Positions 10,246 to 19,776 are shown, numbered from the stretch's first letter. The stretch: 64,000 bases of DNA from Sphingomonadales bacterium (GCA_016707885.1 JADJGU010000002.1:248001-312000), one strand, 5' to 3'. Translations and numbers: made by a program. The notes: generated from the sequence alone by a model not told the origin.

Positions 10246-11427
10246 ATGACACCCGCCGCCAGAGTTCAGGCCGCAATCGAGCTGCTCGATGCCATCATCG
10301 TTGCGACCCGAGATAAGGGTGCATCCGCTGACCGTATTGCAGCTGCATTTTTTGCAGCGCGACGTTATGCGGGCTCAAAGGATCGACGCGCGGTGCGAGA
10401 TCTGGCCTGGCGGGCTATCCGAACCTTTGGTGAGCGACCGGAAAATGGCCGTTCGGCGATGATCGCGCTGGCGGACTCGGATAGCGAGCTTGCTACGTTG
10501 TTTGATGGCCTCGCTTATGGCCCGGCGGCCATCGCAGTGGACGAACCGCGCGCGACCGGCGGCGTTCTGCCTGAATGGGTGAAGCCGTTATTCTCGGCGT
10601 TGGTCACTGAAGACGAGTATCCCGCTTTGCTCGAAAGGGCGCCGCTCGACATTCGTGTGAACCGCTTGGTTGCAGATCGTGAAGCTGTGGCAAAAAACCT
10701 GCCGGAGGCGATCTCGCTGCCCGAGAGCCGTGATGGGCTGCGACTGCCGACAGGCTTTTCAATCGAGAGTAACGAACTCTACACCTCCGGCGCTATCGAA
10801 GTGCAGGATTTTGGCAGTCAATTGATCGCTGAAGCCTGCAAGGTAGCGCCTAGTATGACCGTGCTTGATCTCTGCGCCGGGGCAGGGGGCAAAACGCTGG
10901 CACTTGCGTCGCATATGGAAGGGCAGGGGCGATTGATCGCCGCCGACACCAATCGCGACCGCCTGTCGCAACTGCCACCGCGTGCGGCACGTGCCAAGGC
11001 CGGGTTTATCGAAACCCTGTTGCTCAATCCGAACAAGGAAAAGGCGGCGCTCGATGACCTGGCTGTCGCATGTGACGTCGTCCTAATCGACGCACCCTGT
11101 GCGGGTAGCGGCACATGGCGGCGCAATCCGGAAACACGCTGGCGCTTGGACCAGCGCGATCTGCAACGGCTGGTGTCGGAACAGGCGCGGCTGCTTGATC
11201 TGGCTTCGGGGTTGGTCAAACCGGGTGGGCATCTGGTCTATGCGGTCTGTTCGCTGTTCGCCTGTGAAGGTCGAGACCAGATTGAGGCCTTCCTATCGCG
11301 CCATCCGGACTTTGCAGCAGCGCAACCGGATTTCGCCACTGGCAGGGCAGATGGTGCAGGCATCTTGCTAACCCCGGCTCATGACGGTAGCGATGGCTTC
11401 TACTTGGCGCGTTTGCACAAGCTGTGA
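10246..11427 (+). CDS. rsmB: 16S rRNA m5C methyltransferase, RsmB/Sun type
   Basis: A 393-residue RNA cytosine-C5 methyltransferase of the NOL1/NOP2/Sun family. The first 130 residues resemble the NusB-like RNA-binding domain of RsmB. The SAM site is VLDLCAGAGGKTLAL. The catalytic pair is Cys285 in DAPCAGSGTWRRN and Cys335 in YAVCSLFACEG. RsmB methylates C967 of 16S rRNA in E. coli. The last domain is complete. The target position here is an inference. Confidence 0.88.
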   Translation: MTPAARVQAAIELLDAIIVATRDKGASADRIAAAFFAARRYAGSKDRRAVRDLAWRAIRTFGERPENGRSAMIALADSDSELATLFDGLAYGPAAIAVDEPRATGGVLPEWVKPLFSALVTEDEYPALLERAPLDIRVNRLVADREAVAKNLPEAISLPESRDGLRLPTGFSIESNELYTSGAIEVQDFGSQLIAEACKVAPSMTVLDLCAGAGGKTLALASHMEGQGRLIAADTNRDRLSQLPPRAARAKAGFIETLLLNPNKEKAALDDLAVACDVVLIDAPCAGSGTWRRNPETRWRLDQRDLQRLVSEQARLLDLASGLVKPGGHLVYAVCSLFACEGRDQIEAFLSRHPDFAAAQPDFATGRADGAGILLTPAHDGSDGFYLARLHKL

Positions 11428-11466
11428 TAGCGGGGGCTACCGGTGTCTAATGTCTGGAAGCTGATT

Positions 11467-11979
11467 ATGCGTTTCTCTCCCCCAGTTATTGCTTTGTCTG
11501 CCGTCTTCCTGATGGCGTCGAGCGCCAGTATCGGCAAAAAGGCCGATCACGAACTTGATCCCCAATCGGTAGCGCTCGTCAGCGAGGGCGTGGCGGCGCA
11601 AAAAGCGGGTCAATATGACAATGCTCTTGGCTGGTTCGAAACAGCTTTGGCGGTCGATCCCCGCAATCGCGCCGCTTTTGTCGGCATGGCCGAGGTTTCG
11701 GCGCAGCAGGGGCTGAAGGGCAAGGCGATCTCTTTCTACAAGAGCGCGCTTGATATTGAACCCAATGATGTTGCTGTCATCGCCGCCCAAGGTGAGTTGA
11801 TGGCGTCCAAAGGCGCGCTCGATGCCGCCAAGAAGAACCTCGCTCGCTTGCAGATTTTGTGCCGGTCAAAATGCGGCGAAAGCGTTCGCTTGGCGGCTTC
11901 GATCGAAAAGGCGGCAAACAAGGATGCGTTGCAAGCGAGCGCTGTCGAGATCAAGCCGACGGTAGAGAAGGCAAATTGA
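11467..11979 (+). CDS. Exported TPR protein
   Basis: A 170-residue protein with a hydrophobic signal sequence (MRFSPPVIALSAVFLMASSA) and two to three tetratricopeptide repeats between about residues 32 and 135, for example AGQYDNALGWFETALAVDP. I prefer the ATG at 11467, which has GGAAG six bases upstream, over an in-frame GTG at 11443. The protein probably acts as a periplasmic scaffold, but no partner is visible. It is convergent with rppH. Confidence 0.8.
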   Translation: MRFSPPVIALSAVFLMASSASIGKKADHELDPQSVALVSEGVAAQKAGQYDNALGWFETALAVDPRNRAAFVGMAEVSAQQGLKGKAISFYKSALDIEPNDVAVIAAQGELMASKGALDAAKKNLARLQILCRSKCGESVRLAASIEKAANKDALQASAVEIKPTVEKAN

Positions 11980-11982
11980 CGC

Positions 11983-12459
11983 CTAAATCAGCGGCCCAAA
12001 CTCCGCTACCACGCCTTCATATATCCGCCGTTTGAACGGCACGATCAGTTTCGGCAACTCCTGCGCCTCGGCCCATTTCCAGCGCGAGAATTCGGGGTGA
12101 TGGGCTTCGATATTGATGTCGCTGTCCTCGCCTTTGAAGCGCATCAAAAACCACCATTGCCGCTGCCCGCGCCAGCGCCCGCCCCAGATATTGCCCTGCA
12201 ATTCGGCCGGCAGGTCGTAAAAATATTCCTCGCGGCTGCGCGCCAGCAGGTCGACATGGTCGGGCAGCAGGCCGGTTTCCTCGCCCAGTTCGCGGAAGGC
12301 GGCGACCTCGGGATCTTCGCCATCGTCGATCCCGCCTTGCGGCATCTGCCAGGCGTCCCCCGGATTGTCGATGCGCTGGCCGACAAAAACCAGCCCCGCC
12401 CGGTTAGCGAGCATGATACCCGCGCAGGGACGATAGGGCAGGTCCTCGGTGTCGCTCAT
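11983..12459 (-). CDS. rppH: RNA pyrophosphohydrolase
   Basis: A 158-residue Nudix hydrolase with the full Nudix box (GGIDDGEDPEVAAFREL followed by GEETG) and the RppH signatures YRPCAGIML near the start and WGGRWRGQRQWWFLMRF in the middle. RppH removes pyrophosphate from the 5' end of mRNA and so opens it to RNase E decay. Length matches alphaproteobacterial RppH. It lies 10 bases before an alpha/beta hydrolase gene on the same strand. Confidence 0.93.
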   Translation of the reverse strand: MSDTEDLPYRPCAGIMLANRAGLVFVGQRIDNPGDAWQMPQGGIDDGEDPEVAAFRELGEETGLLPDHVDLLARSREEYFYDLPAELQGNIWGGRWRGQRQWWFLMRFKGEDSDINIEAHHPEFSRWKWAEAQELPKLIVPFKRRIYEGVVAEFGPLI

Positions 12460-12469
12460 ATGTGTTGCC

Positions 12470-13423
12470 TTAGGCGTCGGCCATCACTTCGGCCAGCATT
12501 GCTTTCAACGCAGCGAGATTGCCGGCTACATCGTCCTTCGAAGACGGAATACCTTTGCGCAAGGTGATATGGCCATGGATATTGCCATCGGCGCTGCGAT
12601 GCTGGACGGGAACGCCCGCCGCCTTCAATACTTCGACGTAGGCCAGACCCTGATCACGCAGTGGATCGAGACTGGCTGTGGTCACCAGCGAAGGCGGCAT
12701 GCCTTCCTGTGAAAATTTGATGGGCGCACCACGATAGTCATTCGCGTCGGCGGCATAGGCCGCGTGGAAATAATCCATCGAATCTTTGGTCAGCAGGAAG
12801 CCTTCGGCGAAATCGCGCATACTTTGCCAATCATTGCTGTCGGTGACGACGGGGTAGATCGGATGCTGCACCAACACCGGAACGGCCGCCGGTTTGTCCC
12901 GCAGCGCCATGGTGGTAACGATAGTCAGATTTCCGCCAGCGCTATCGCCCGAAGTGACGAGGCCAGTAACGTCCAGCCCCAATTCAGCAGGGCTGCCCGC
13001 GATCCAGCGGGTCGCGGCTTCGCAATCAACAGCTGCAGCGGGGAAGCGATGCTCGGGGGCAAGGCGGTAATCGATCGAGATGACCGGCATATCGAGCTGG
13101 CGCGCCACCTCTGCACAATAAGGGCCATAAATATCCAGATCGCCGATCACAAAACCGCCGCCATGATAAAAAACCATCACCGGGCCGGCACCACGGCTTT
13201 CGCGCGCATCGTAGAGTCGCGCCGGAATCGCGCCTGCCGGTCCGGGGATCGAAAGGTCGCGAACGACCGCCAATTCGCCCAGTTCCTCTTCCGCCATCGC
13301 GCCCATCACGGTCATCATGCCGCGCGCTTCCGTAGCGGAAAGCTCGTGCATCTTGGGGCCGGGCTGGCTGTTCAACATATCGAGAAGCGCCTGCACATCG
13401 GGGCGCACAAAATGGTTGCTCAT
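12470..13423 (-). CDS. Alpha/beta hydrolase (HSL-type esterase)
   Basis: A 317-residue carboxylesterase of the hormone-sensitive lipase family. The oxyanion-hole motif HGGGFVIGD, the nucleophile Ser in TSGDSAGGN, the acid DPLRDQG and the His in GNIHGHITL are all present. There is no signal peptide. The ATG at 13421-13423 follows a good GGAGAG ribosome site. The substrate cannot be read from sequence. It is divergent from korA. Confidence 0.9.
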   Translation of the reverse strand: MSNHFVRPDVQALLDMLNSQPGPKMHELSATEARGMMTVMGAMAEEELGELAVVRDLSIPGPAGAIPARLYDARESRGAGPVMVFYHGGGFVIGDLDIYGPYCAEVARQLDMPVISIDYRLAPEHRFPAAAVDCEAATRWIAGSPAELGLDVTGLVTSGDSAGGNLTIVTTMALRDKPAAVPVLVQHPIYPVVTDSNDWQSMRDFAEGFLLTKDSMDYFHAAYAADANDYRGAPIKFSQEGMPPSLVTTASLDPLRDQGLAYVEVLKAAGVPVQHRSADGNIHGHITLRKGIPSSKDDVAGNLAALKAMLAEVMADA

Positions 13424-13587
13424 AGTCTCTCTCCTGTCCTCATTTGCAAAAGGCATAACCCGAACCTCTGGGCGCGTCCATGGCAAAGCCCGACTGTGTC
13501 GCAAAACAGATTTCCTATTTGGATTTGGCGCAAAAGCGCGCATAAGGACGTCTTAACAGAACAATTAAAATTGCGGGACTTTACGAA

Positions 13588-15474
13588 ATGGCCACTGCCG
13601 CGCGCAGCATCGATACCCAATCCCAAGCCCACATCCCCCATCCCGAAGCCGTAGTGGTCCGCTTTGCGGGGGACTCGGGCGACGGCATGCAGCTCACCGG
13701 CGGGCAGTTTACACTGTCGTCGGCACTGGCGGGCAACGACTTCGCGACCTTCCCCGATTTCCCTGCCGAGATCCGCGCACCGCAGGGCACGCTGTTCGGC
13801 GTTTCGGCTTTCCAGATCAACTTTGGTGCCTCGGAAATCGATACGGCAGGCGACGCGCCTGACGTGCTGGTGGCGATGAACCCGGCGGCGCTCAAGACCA
13901 ATGTGAAGGATTTGAAGCCCGGCGGCCTCATCATCGCAGACGAGGGCGAGTTCAACGCGCGCAACCTCGCCAAGGCGCAATATGATGTAAATCCGCTCGA
14001 GGATGACTCGCTCGGTAAATGGCAGCTCGTCCATTTCAACATCAGCCAGCTTACGATGGACGCGGTGAAGCCCTTTGGCCTTGGTAACAAGGAAGCGCTG
14101 CGTTGCAAGAATATGTGGACGCTGGGTCTGGCGCTCTGGATGTTCGATCGCGACCGCGAACCGATCATTCAGTGGCTGAAGGACAAATTCGCCAAAAGCC
14201 CGATTCTTGCCGATGCCAATATCGCAGCGCTTAATGCGGGCCATGCCTATGGCGAAACCGCAGAAATCGGCAATCCGGGGGCGGTGCCCATTCCGCGCAA
14301 GCATGTTGATGCAGCCCCCGCTGATCCCGGCCTGTATCGCACGATCAACGGCGCAGATGCCGCCGCGATGGGCCTTGTCGCCGGTTGCCAGTTGGCGGGC
14401 GTGAAGATGTTCTTCGGCGGCTATCCGATCACACCGGCGTCTTCGATCCTGCACGCATTGGCGCGGTTCAAGGAATATGGCGTCACCACCTTCCAAGCGG
14501 AGGACGAGATTGCAGCCATCGCCTCGGCAATTGGTGCATCTTATGCTGGTCAGTTGGGTGTCACCTCATCCTCCGGCCCGGGCATCGCGCTTAAGACCGA
14601 AGCAATCGGCTTGGCGGTGATGACTGAGCTTCCGCTCGTTATCATAAACTCGCAGCGTGGCGGCCCTTCAACTGGCCTTCCCACCAAGACCGAGCAATCT
14701 GACCTCTATCAGGCGGTCTATGGCCGCAACGGTGACACTCCGCTGCCGGTAATATCAGCGCGCAGCCCGAGCGACGTGTTCGACTGCGCGATCGAGGCGG
14801 TGCGGATCGCGACGCAGTTCATGACGCCCGTCATCCTGCTGACTGACGGTTATATCGCCAATGCGGCGGAACCGTGGAAGGTGCCGGATATGAGCAGCTA
14901 CAAGCCGTTCCCGGTTTCATTCCTTGATCATGTTCCCGAAGGCGGGTTCAAGCCTTATGGTCGCGACAACAAGCTCGCACGCCCCTGGGTGAAGCCTGGA
15001 ACGCCAGGGCTGCTGCACCGCATCGGCGGCATCGAGAAAGAGGTCGACACCGGTCACCTCAACTACTCGCCCGCCAACCACCAGGCGATGACCGACATCC
15101 GCAAGGGCAAGGTCGATGGCATAGCTGCGCACATCCCCGATCAGGATGTCTGCCTCGGAACCGAAGGTGGCAAGCTGGCGATTGTCGGCTGGGGCTCGAC
15201 CTTCGGTCCGATCCATCAGGCGGTGCGCCGGATGCGCGCCAAGGGCCATGATGTCAGCCATATCCACGTCCGCCACATCTGGCCGATGCCCGGCAATCTG
15301 GGCGATCTGCTGAAAAGCTATGACAAGGTGATCGTGCCCGAAATGAACACCGGCCAGTTCAAGACCGTGCTGCGCGACCAGTTTCTGATCGACGCCAAGC
15401 CGCTTAACAAAGTTTCGGGACAACCCTTCCGCATCGCTGAAATTGAAGCCGCCATCGAGGAGGCACTCGCATGA
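13588..15474 (+). CDS. korA: 2-oxoglutarate:ferredoxin oxidoreductase, fused gamma-alpha subunit
   Basis: A 628-residue KorA in which the gamma domain (about residues 20-205, with RFAGDSGDGMQLTGG) precedes the alpha domain (about 230-600, with GGYPITPASSILH, QAEDEIAAI and SQRGGPSTGLPTKTEQ). With KorB it forms a thiamine-diphosphate enzyme that oxidises 2-oxoglutarate to succinyl-CoA and reduces ferredoxin. The fused form is the kind found in aerobic bacteria that supplement or replace the 2-oxoglutarate dehydrogenase complex. Its stop overlaps the korB start in ATGA. No ferredoxin gene is adjacent. Confidence 0.94.
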   Translation: MATAARSIDTQSQAHIPHPEAVVVRFAGDSGDGMQLTGGQFTLSSALAGNDFATFPDFPAEIRAPQGTLFGVSAFQINFGASEIDTAGDAPDVLVAMNPAALKTNVKDLKPGGLIIADEGEFNARNLAKAQYDVNPLEDDSLGKWQLVHFNISQLTMDAVKPFGLGNKEALRCKNMWTLGLALWMFDRDREPIIQWLKDKFAKSPILADANIAALNAGHAYGETAEIGNPGAVPIPRKHVDAAPADPGLYRTINGADAAAMGLVAGCQLAGVKMFFGGYPITPASSILHALARFKEYGVTTFQAEDEIAAIASAIGASYAGQLGVTSSSGPGIALKTEAIGLAVMTELPLVIINSQRGGPSTGLPTKTEQSDLYQAVYGRNGDTPLPVISARSPSDVFDCAIEAVRIATQFMTPVILLTDGYIANAAEPWKVPDMSSYKPFPVSFLDHVPEGGFKPYGRDNKLARPWVKPGTPGLLHRIGGIEKEVDTGHLNYSPANHQAMTDIRKGKVDGIAAHIPDQDVCLGTEGGKLAIVGWGSTFGPIHQAVRRMRAKGHDVSHIHVRHIWPMPGNLGDLLKSYDKVIVPEMNTGQFKTVLRDQFLIDAKPLNKVSGQPFRIAEIEAAIEEALA

Positions 15475-16487
15475 ACGACATGACCCCCATCCAGAAATCG
15501 TCACCCAAAGACTGGGAAACCGATCAGGAAGTCCGCTGGTGCCCCGGCTGCGGTGACTATGCGATTTTGAAGGCGGTGCAGCGCACCATGCCCGAACTGG
15601 GCCGCAAGCCCGAGGATACGGTGTTTATCTCTGGTATCGGCTGCTCGTCGCGCTTTCCCTATTATATGGAAACCTATGGCTTCCACACCATCCACGGTCG
15701 CGCGCCGGCGGTGGCGACCGGGGTGAAGCTCGCCAATCCTGATCTCGACGTCTGGATCATCACCGGTGACGGTGACGCGCTGTCGATCGGCGGCAACCAC
15801 ACTATGCACCTGCTGCGCCGCAATCTCGATTGCCAGATATTGCTGTTCAACAACGAGATTTACGGTCTGACCAAGGGCCAATATTCGCCCACCAGCCGCG
15901 TCGGCACCAAATCGCCTTCAACGCCTTTCGGTTCGGTTGATCGCCCCGCCACACCTTGCGCCTTTGCACTGGGTTCAGGCGCGCGCTTTGTTGCCCGCGG
16001 GTTCGACGTGTCGAAGCATCTGCCCGATGTGTTGAAAGCTGCGCATGCGCATAAGGGCGCGGCCTTCATCGAAATTTTCCAGAACTGCATCGTTTACAAC
16101 AAAGACGTGTTCGAAGATTTCGCTGCACCCAAGGGCGCAGAAGCCCGCCAGCTTTGGCTGGAGGATGGCCAGCCGATGCTGTTCGATGGCGGCAGCAAGG
16201 GCATTGCGATGGACATGGAAACGCTGACGTTGAAAGTCGTCGGCGTGGCTGAAGGTGGCTGGCAAGCGGCAGGTGTGATCGTCCACAATGTCAAAAACCG
16301 TGCGATTGCGCATATGCTGGTTGAAATGCCCTTCGGTGAATTTCCGATGGCGCTTGGTGTGCTCTACGACGACCCACGTCCCACCTATGACAGCGCAGTG
16401 ACCGAGCAGAATGCCAAGCTTTCCGAGGGCAAGACGCCCGACCTGCAAGCATTGATCAGCAAGGGCCAGACTTGGACGGTTGAATGA
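15471..16487 (+). CDS. korB: 2-oxoglutarate:ferredoxin oxidoreductase, beta subunit
   Basis: A 338-residue thiamine-diphosphate-binding beta subunit. CPGCGDYAI near residue 24 supplies iron-sulfur cysteines, and GIGCSSRFPYY follows. The cofactor motif is GDGDALSIGGNH, followed later by LLFNNEIYGLTKGQ. It starts inside the last codons of korA (ATGA), which favours equal synthesis. It is followed by an inverted-repeat element rather than a clear terminator. Confidence 0.94.
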   Translation: MNDMTPIQKSSPKDWETDQEVRWCPGCGDYAILKAVQRTMPELGRKPEDTVFISGIGCSSRFPYYMETYGFHTIHGRAPAVATGVKLANPDLDVWIITGDGDALSIGGNHTMHLLRRNLDCQILLFNNEIYGLTKGQYSPTSRVGTKSPSTPFGSVDRPATPCAFALGSGARFVARGFDVSKHLPDVLKAAHAHKGAAFIEIFQNCIVYNKDVFEDFAAPKGAEARQLWLEDGQPMLFDGGSKGIAMDMETLTLKVVGVAEGGWQAAGVIVHNVKNRAIAHMLVEMPFGEFPMALGVLYDDPRPTYDSAVTEQNAKLSEGKTPDLQALISKGQTWTVE

Positions 16488-16508
16488 TTTTCGTTGAATT
16501 CATTTGAC

Positions 16509-16649
16509 GTCACCCAAAGCACCAAAGAACCAAAGAGATGGTATGCGGGAAATAGGTGGCTCCTTGGATCGTATGATTTTGCTTAGGCATCAAAAAACGG
16601 CGCTTCGCGCGAAGACCAACCTCTTCGGTTCTTTGGTGCTTTGGGTGAC
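16509..16649. repeat. MITE-like element with 29-base inverted ends
   Basis: The left arm 16509-16537 and right arm 16621-16649 are reverse complements with a single mismatch across 29 bases. They begin GTCACCCAAAGCACCAAAGA at the outer edge. The 83-base interior contains a perfect 12-base palindrome CTTCGCGCGAAG (16603-16614). The element lies between korB and the next gene and ends eight bases before that gene's ATG. Its size and symmetry fit a non-autonomous miniature element or a large repeat hairpin. No transposase is present in the window. Confidence 0.7.
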
Positions 16650-16656
16650 ATAATAA

Positions 16657-17616
16657 ATGGATAATTTGACCCATAGTTTAGCCGGTGCCGTGCTTGGCCA
16701 GATGGGGCTCAAGCGCAAAACAGGGTTGGCGATGCCGACACTGATTATTGCGGCGAACCTGCCCGATATCGATGCCGTAGCGACGCTGCTCGGCGGGCAT
16801 CAACATCTGGCGATCCGGCGCGGGATTACGCATGGTCCGATTGCCATGCTGCTGTTGCCCGTCATCTTATGGGCGATCATGATTGGCTATGACCGTTGGC
16901 AAGCTGGGCGCGGCACGCGGCCTGAGAAGCGGCTGCCGGTGCGTGGGGGATGGCTGCTCGCTTTGGCCTGTATCGGTACGCTCAGCCATCCGGCGCTCGA
17001 CTGGCTCAACAATTACGGCATCCGGTTGCTTGAGCCCTTTTCGAGCCAGTGGTTTTATGGCGATACGCTGTTTATCATCGACATCTGGATCTGGATTGCC
17101 CTGATTTTTGGTGTCGGGCTGTCGCGCAAGCGTGAAAAAGCGGGGCGCACCGATTGGCCAAAGCCGGCAACAGCGGCTTTCTCTGCAATTTTCCTATATA
17201 TTATCGCCAACGGGCTGCTTTCGTCGCATGCGGAGAGCGAGGCGAAGAAACTGGTCGTTGCGCGTTATGATCCGACCGCCACGATGCCCGATCCACTCGT
17301 CGTCGCCAATGCCGTGCCTATAGCCTTCTGGCGGCGCGAAATTGCATGGCGCGACGCTTTCGAGATGGGGAAGGGTGAATATCAACTGGGTCGAGGGGCC
17401 TCTATCAATAGCAAGACCTATCCCCATAATATGGACAGCCTTTCTGCCACCGCCGATGCGGTTGCTCATGATCTCGATGCGCGGGATTTCCTCTTCTGGG
17501 CGCGCATGCCATTCGCCGAAAAGGACAAGGCGGGGAATATCGTCATTCGCGACCAGCGTTTCGACAATCGCGTGGTTCGTAATAATTTCGAGGTGGTCGT
17601 AGCACCCAAAAGGTAG
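16657..17616 (+). CDS. YdjM-like (DUF457) membrane protein
   Basis: A 319-residue membrane protein of the YdjM/metal-dependent hydrolase-like family. The His/Asp motifs that define it are visible: DNLTHSLAGA at the start, NLPDIDA near residue 36, RRGITHGPI near 57 and LSHPALDWLNNYG near 110. Four to five hydrophobic helices lie in the first 190 residues, and the C-terminal 130 residues are soluble. YdjM of E. coli is a LexA-regulated inner-membrane protein of unclear activity. The start sits just after the right arm of the inverted-repeat element and has no ribosome site that I can see. Confidence 0.8.
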   Translation: MDNLTHSLAGAVLGQMGLKRKTGLAMPTLIIAANLPDIDAVATLLGGHQHLAIRRGITHGPIAMLLLPVILWAIMIGYDRWQAGRGTRPEKRLPVRGGWLLALACIGTLSHPALDWLNNYGIRLLEPFSSQWFYGDTLFIIDIWIWIALIFGVGLSRKREKAGRTDWPKPATAAFSAIFLYIIANGLLSSHAESEAKKLVVARYDPTATMPDPLVVANAVPIAFWRREIAWRDAFEMGKGEYQLGRGASINSKTYPHNMDSLSATADAVAHDLDARDFLFWARMPFAEKDKAGNIVIRDQRFDNRVVRNNFEVVVAPKR

Positions 17617-17673
17617 GCCCTACGGTCTAAGCCCGTATCCTGTTTTCAACGCGTCGACTGTATGCGCGTTCGT

Positions 17674-19113
17674 ATGACAACAATCGTCTGGTTCCGAAGA
17701 GATTTACGCCTGAGCGATCAATCGGCATTGCTCGCCGCAGTAGCGCGAGGGCGGCCGATAACGCCGGTCTACATCCTTGACGATGATACGCCCAAACACA
17801 GGCGCATGGGCGGCGCCTCGCGTTGGTGGCTGCACCACAGCCTGCAGGCATTGGACGCAGCATTGCGCGAACGCGGTTCGCGGTTGATCCTTCGTCGCGG
17901 ATCATCTCCACAGGCGCTGGCCCAGCTTGCACGAGAAGTGAATGCATCGGCAATCCACTGCCTGCGCCATTACGAGCCTTGGTGGCGCAACGCCGAACGC
18001 GCTTTGCAGGAAATCCTGCCAGTCGGAACATCGCTGATCAGGCATGAGGGGCTATATCTGGTGCCACCCGGTAGCGTGAAAACGGGCAGTGGCGGCCAGT
18101 TCAAAATCTACACGCCATTTTGGCGTGCCTTGGCGCAGCATATGCCGCCTGCCAAACCGCGCGCCGCGCCCGACTATATTCCAGCTCCGGAGACTTGGCC
18201 GGACAGCGACAGTCTCGATAGCTTGGCCCTTCAGCCTTCTAAACCCGATTGGGCAGGGGGCATGCGTGATTTCTGGACACCGGGCGAAACCGGTGCTGCC
18301 GAACGGCTCGAAAATTTCCTCCCCAGGGCCAATCGCTACGAGGAGAAGCGCAATCTGCCGTCGATACCCGGCACCAGCTTCCTGTCGCCCCATCTGCATT
18401 TTGGCGAAATTTCTCCCGCGACGATCTGGCATGCGGCAATGGACGCAGGCGGATCGGTTGAGACATATCTAAAGGAACTGGTCTGGCGCGAATATGCGGC
18501 TAATGTGATCCTGCAATTCCCTGAATATGGCGTGCGCAATGCCCGGGCGGCGTTCGATCATTTCCCTTGGCGGGATATGGCCAACGCGGATGTGCAGCAA
18601 GACTATGTCAGCTGGACCAAAGGGCTCACAGGCTATCCAATTGTCGATGCTGGAATGCGTGAATTATGGGCGACCGGTTGGATGCACAACCGCGTCCGGA
18701 TGATTGCAGCATCTTTCCTGATCAAACATCTGCTGATCGACTGGCGCATGGGCGAGCAATGGTTCTGGGACACGCTGGTCGATGCCGACTATGCCTCGAA
18801 CGCGGTCAACTGGCAGTGGACGGCGGGCAGCGGCGTCGACAGCAATATGTTCGTCCGCATCATGGCACCGCTATCGCAGTCGGAGAAATTCGATGCAGGC
18901 GATTATATCCGGCAATGGGTGCCCGAACTGGCGCATTTGTCCGATCCCTATATTCACGATCCTCAGGAATATGGCGTAAGGCCGCCCAACTATCCGGCGA
19001 AGATTATCAGCCATCGCGCGGCGCGTGAACGTGCCTTGGCGGCCTATGCGATGATCAAGGAAAGCGGATCAGTCGACAATGAGGCGGTGGCCGGTCTCGA
19101 AGCCGCCGAGTAA
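17674..19113 (+). CDS. phrB: Deoxyribodipyrimidine photolyase
   Basis: A 479-residue class I CPD photolyase. The N-terminal antenna domain starts TTIVWFRRDLRLSDQ. The FAD domain has WTKGLTGYPIVDAGMREL, ATGWMHNRVRM, and the run around WQWTAGSGVDSN that carries the electron-transfer Trp residues. It splits UV-induced pyrimidine dimers with blue light. A start four codons upstream (17662) is possible. Its last 45 bases overlap the end of the convergent SDR gene. Confidence 0.94.
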   Translation: MTTIVWFRRDLRLSDQSALLAAVARGRPITPVYILDDDTPKHRRMGGASRWWLHHSLQALDAALRERGSRLILRRGSSPQALAQLAREVNASAIHCLRHYEPWWRNAERALQEILPVGTSLIRHEGLYLVPPGSVKTGSGGQFKIYTPFWRALAQHMPPAKPRAAPDYIPAPETWPDSDSLDSLALQPSKPDWAGGMRDFWTPGETGAAERLENFLPRANRYEEKRNLPSIPGTSFLSPHLHFGEISPATIWHAAMDAGGSVETYLKELVWREYAANVILQFPEYGVRNARAAFDHFPWRDMANADVQQDYVSWTKGLTGYPIVDAGMRELWATGWMHNRVRMIAASFLIKHLLIDWRMGEQWFWDTLVDADYASNAVNWQWTAGSGVDSNMFVRIMAPLSQSEKFDAGDYIRQWVPELAHLSDPYIHDPQEYGVRPPNYPAKIISHRAARERALAAYAMIKESGSVDNEAVAGLEAAE

Positions 19114-19773
19114 CATCTGCGTTATCGCTTCGCCGACGACTGACGGATCTTTCAGTGTCGCAGGATCTTCACCCGGATAGGCTTTGGCGCGCATCGCGGT
19201 GCGGGTGCGTGAGGGATCGACGATCGCGACGCGCACCGAAGACAGATTCTGCACTTCCTCGGCATAGCTGAGTGCCAGATTTTCAAGCGCTGCCTTTGAC
19301 GCCCCATAGGCACCCCAATAGGCCCGCGGCTTTTGCCCGACGCTGCTGGTCAACACAACGAGGCGCCCGGAGTCGCTTGCGCGAAGCAAACTGTCGAATG
19401 CCGCAATCAGCGCCTGTTGCGCGAGCAGATTGAGCGTCAGCACGCGGTTGAACTCTGCGGCATCGATGACGGGAACAGGGGCCAAGGTGCCGAGCATCGC
19501 AGCATTGAGCATGAGGATATCGAGCTTGCCCCACCGTTCGCGCACTGCGGCGGCAAGGCGTTCGTTGTTCCCGGCTTCGGTCAAGTCCATAGGCGCGATG
19601 GTTGCGCTGCCGCCCGCTTCGAATATCCGTTGCTCAACGGTTTCAAGGTCTTTGGCTGCGCGTGCCGTCAAAACGACATGCGCGCCTTGAGCCGCCAGCT
19701 TTTCCGCCGTTGCGGCACCGATACCGCGGCTGGCGCCAGTGACCAGCGCAATCCTGCCCTGCAAACCACCCAT
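19069..19773 (-). CDS. SDR-family oxidoreductase
   Basis: A 234-residue classical short-chain dehydrogenase. The cofactor motif is TGASRGIG (about residues 12-19), the structural NAA motif is LNAAMLG, and the catalytic Tyr-Lys pair is in YGASK with a Ser in TSSVG before it. The substrate is unknown; YciK-like enzymes are similar in style. It starts four bases after the stop of purF on the same strand and probably shares its transcript. Its 3' end overlaps phrB tail to tail by 45 bases. Confidence 0.88.
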   Translation of the reverse strand: MGGLQGRIALVTGASRGIGAATAEKLAAQGAHVVLTARAAKDLETVEQRIFEAGGSATIAPMDLTEAGNNERLAAAVRERWGKLDILMLNAAMLGTLAPVPVIDAAEFNRVLTLNLLAQQALIAAFDSLLRASDSGRLVVLTSSVGQKPRAYWGAYGASKAALENLALSYAEEVQNLSSVRVAIVDPSRTRTAMRAKAYPGEDPATLKDPSVVGEAITQMLLGGFETGHRLIVD

Positions 19774-19776
19774 GGT

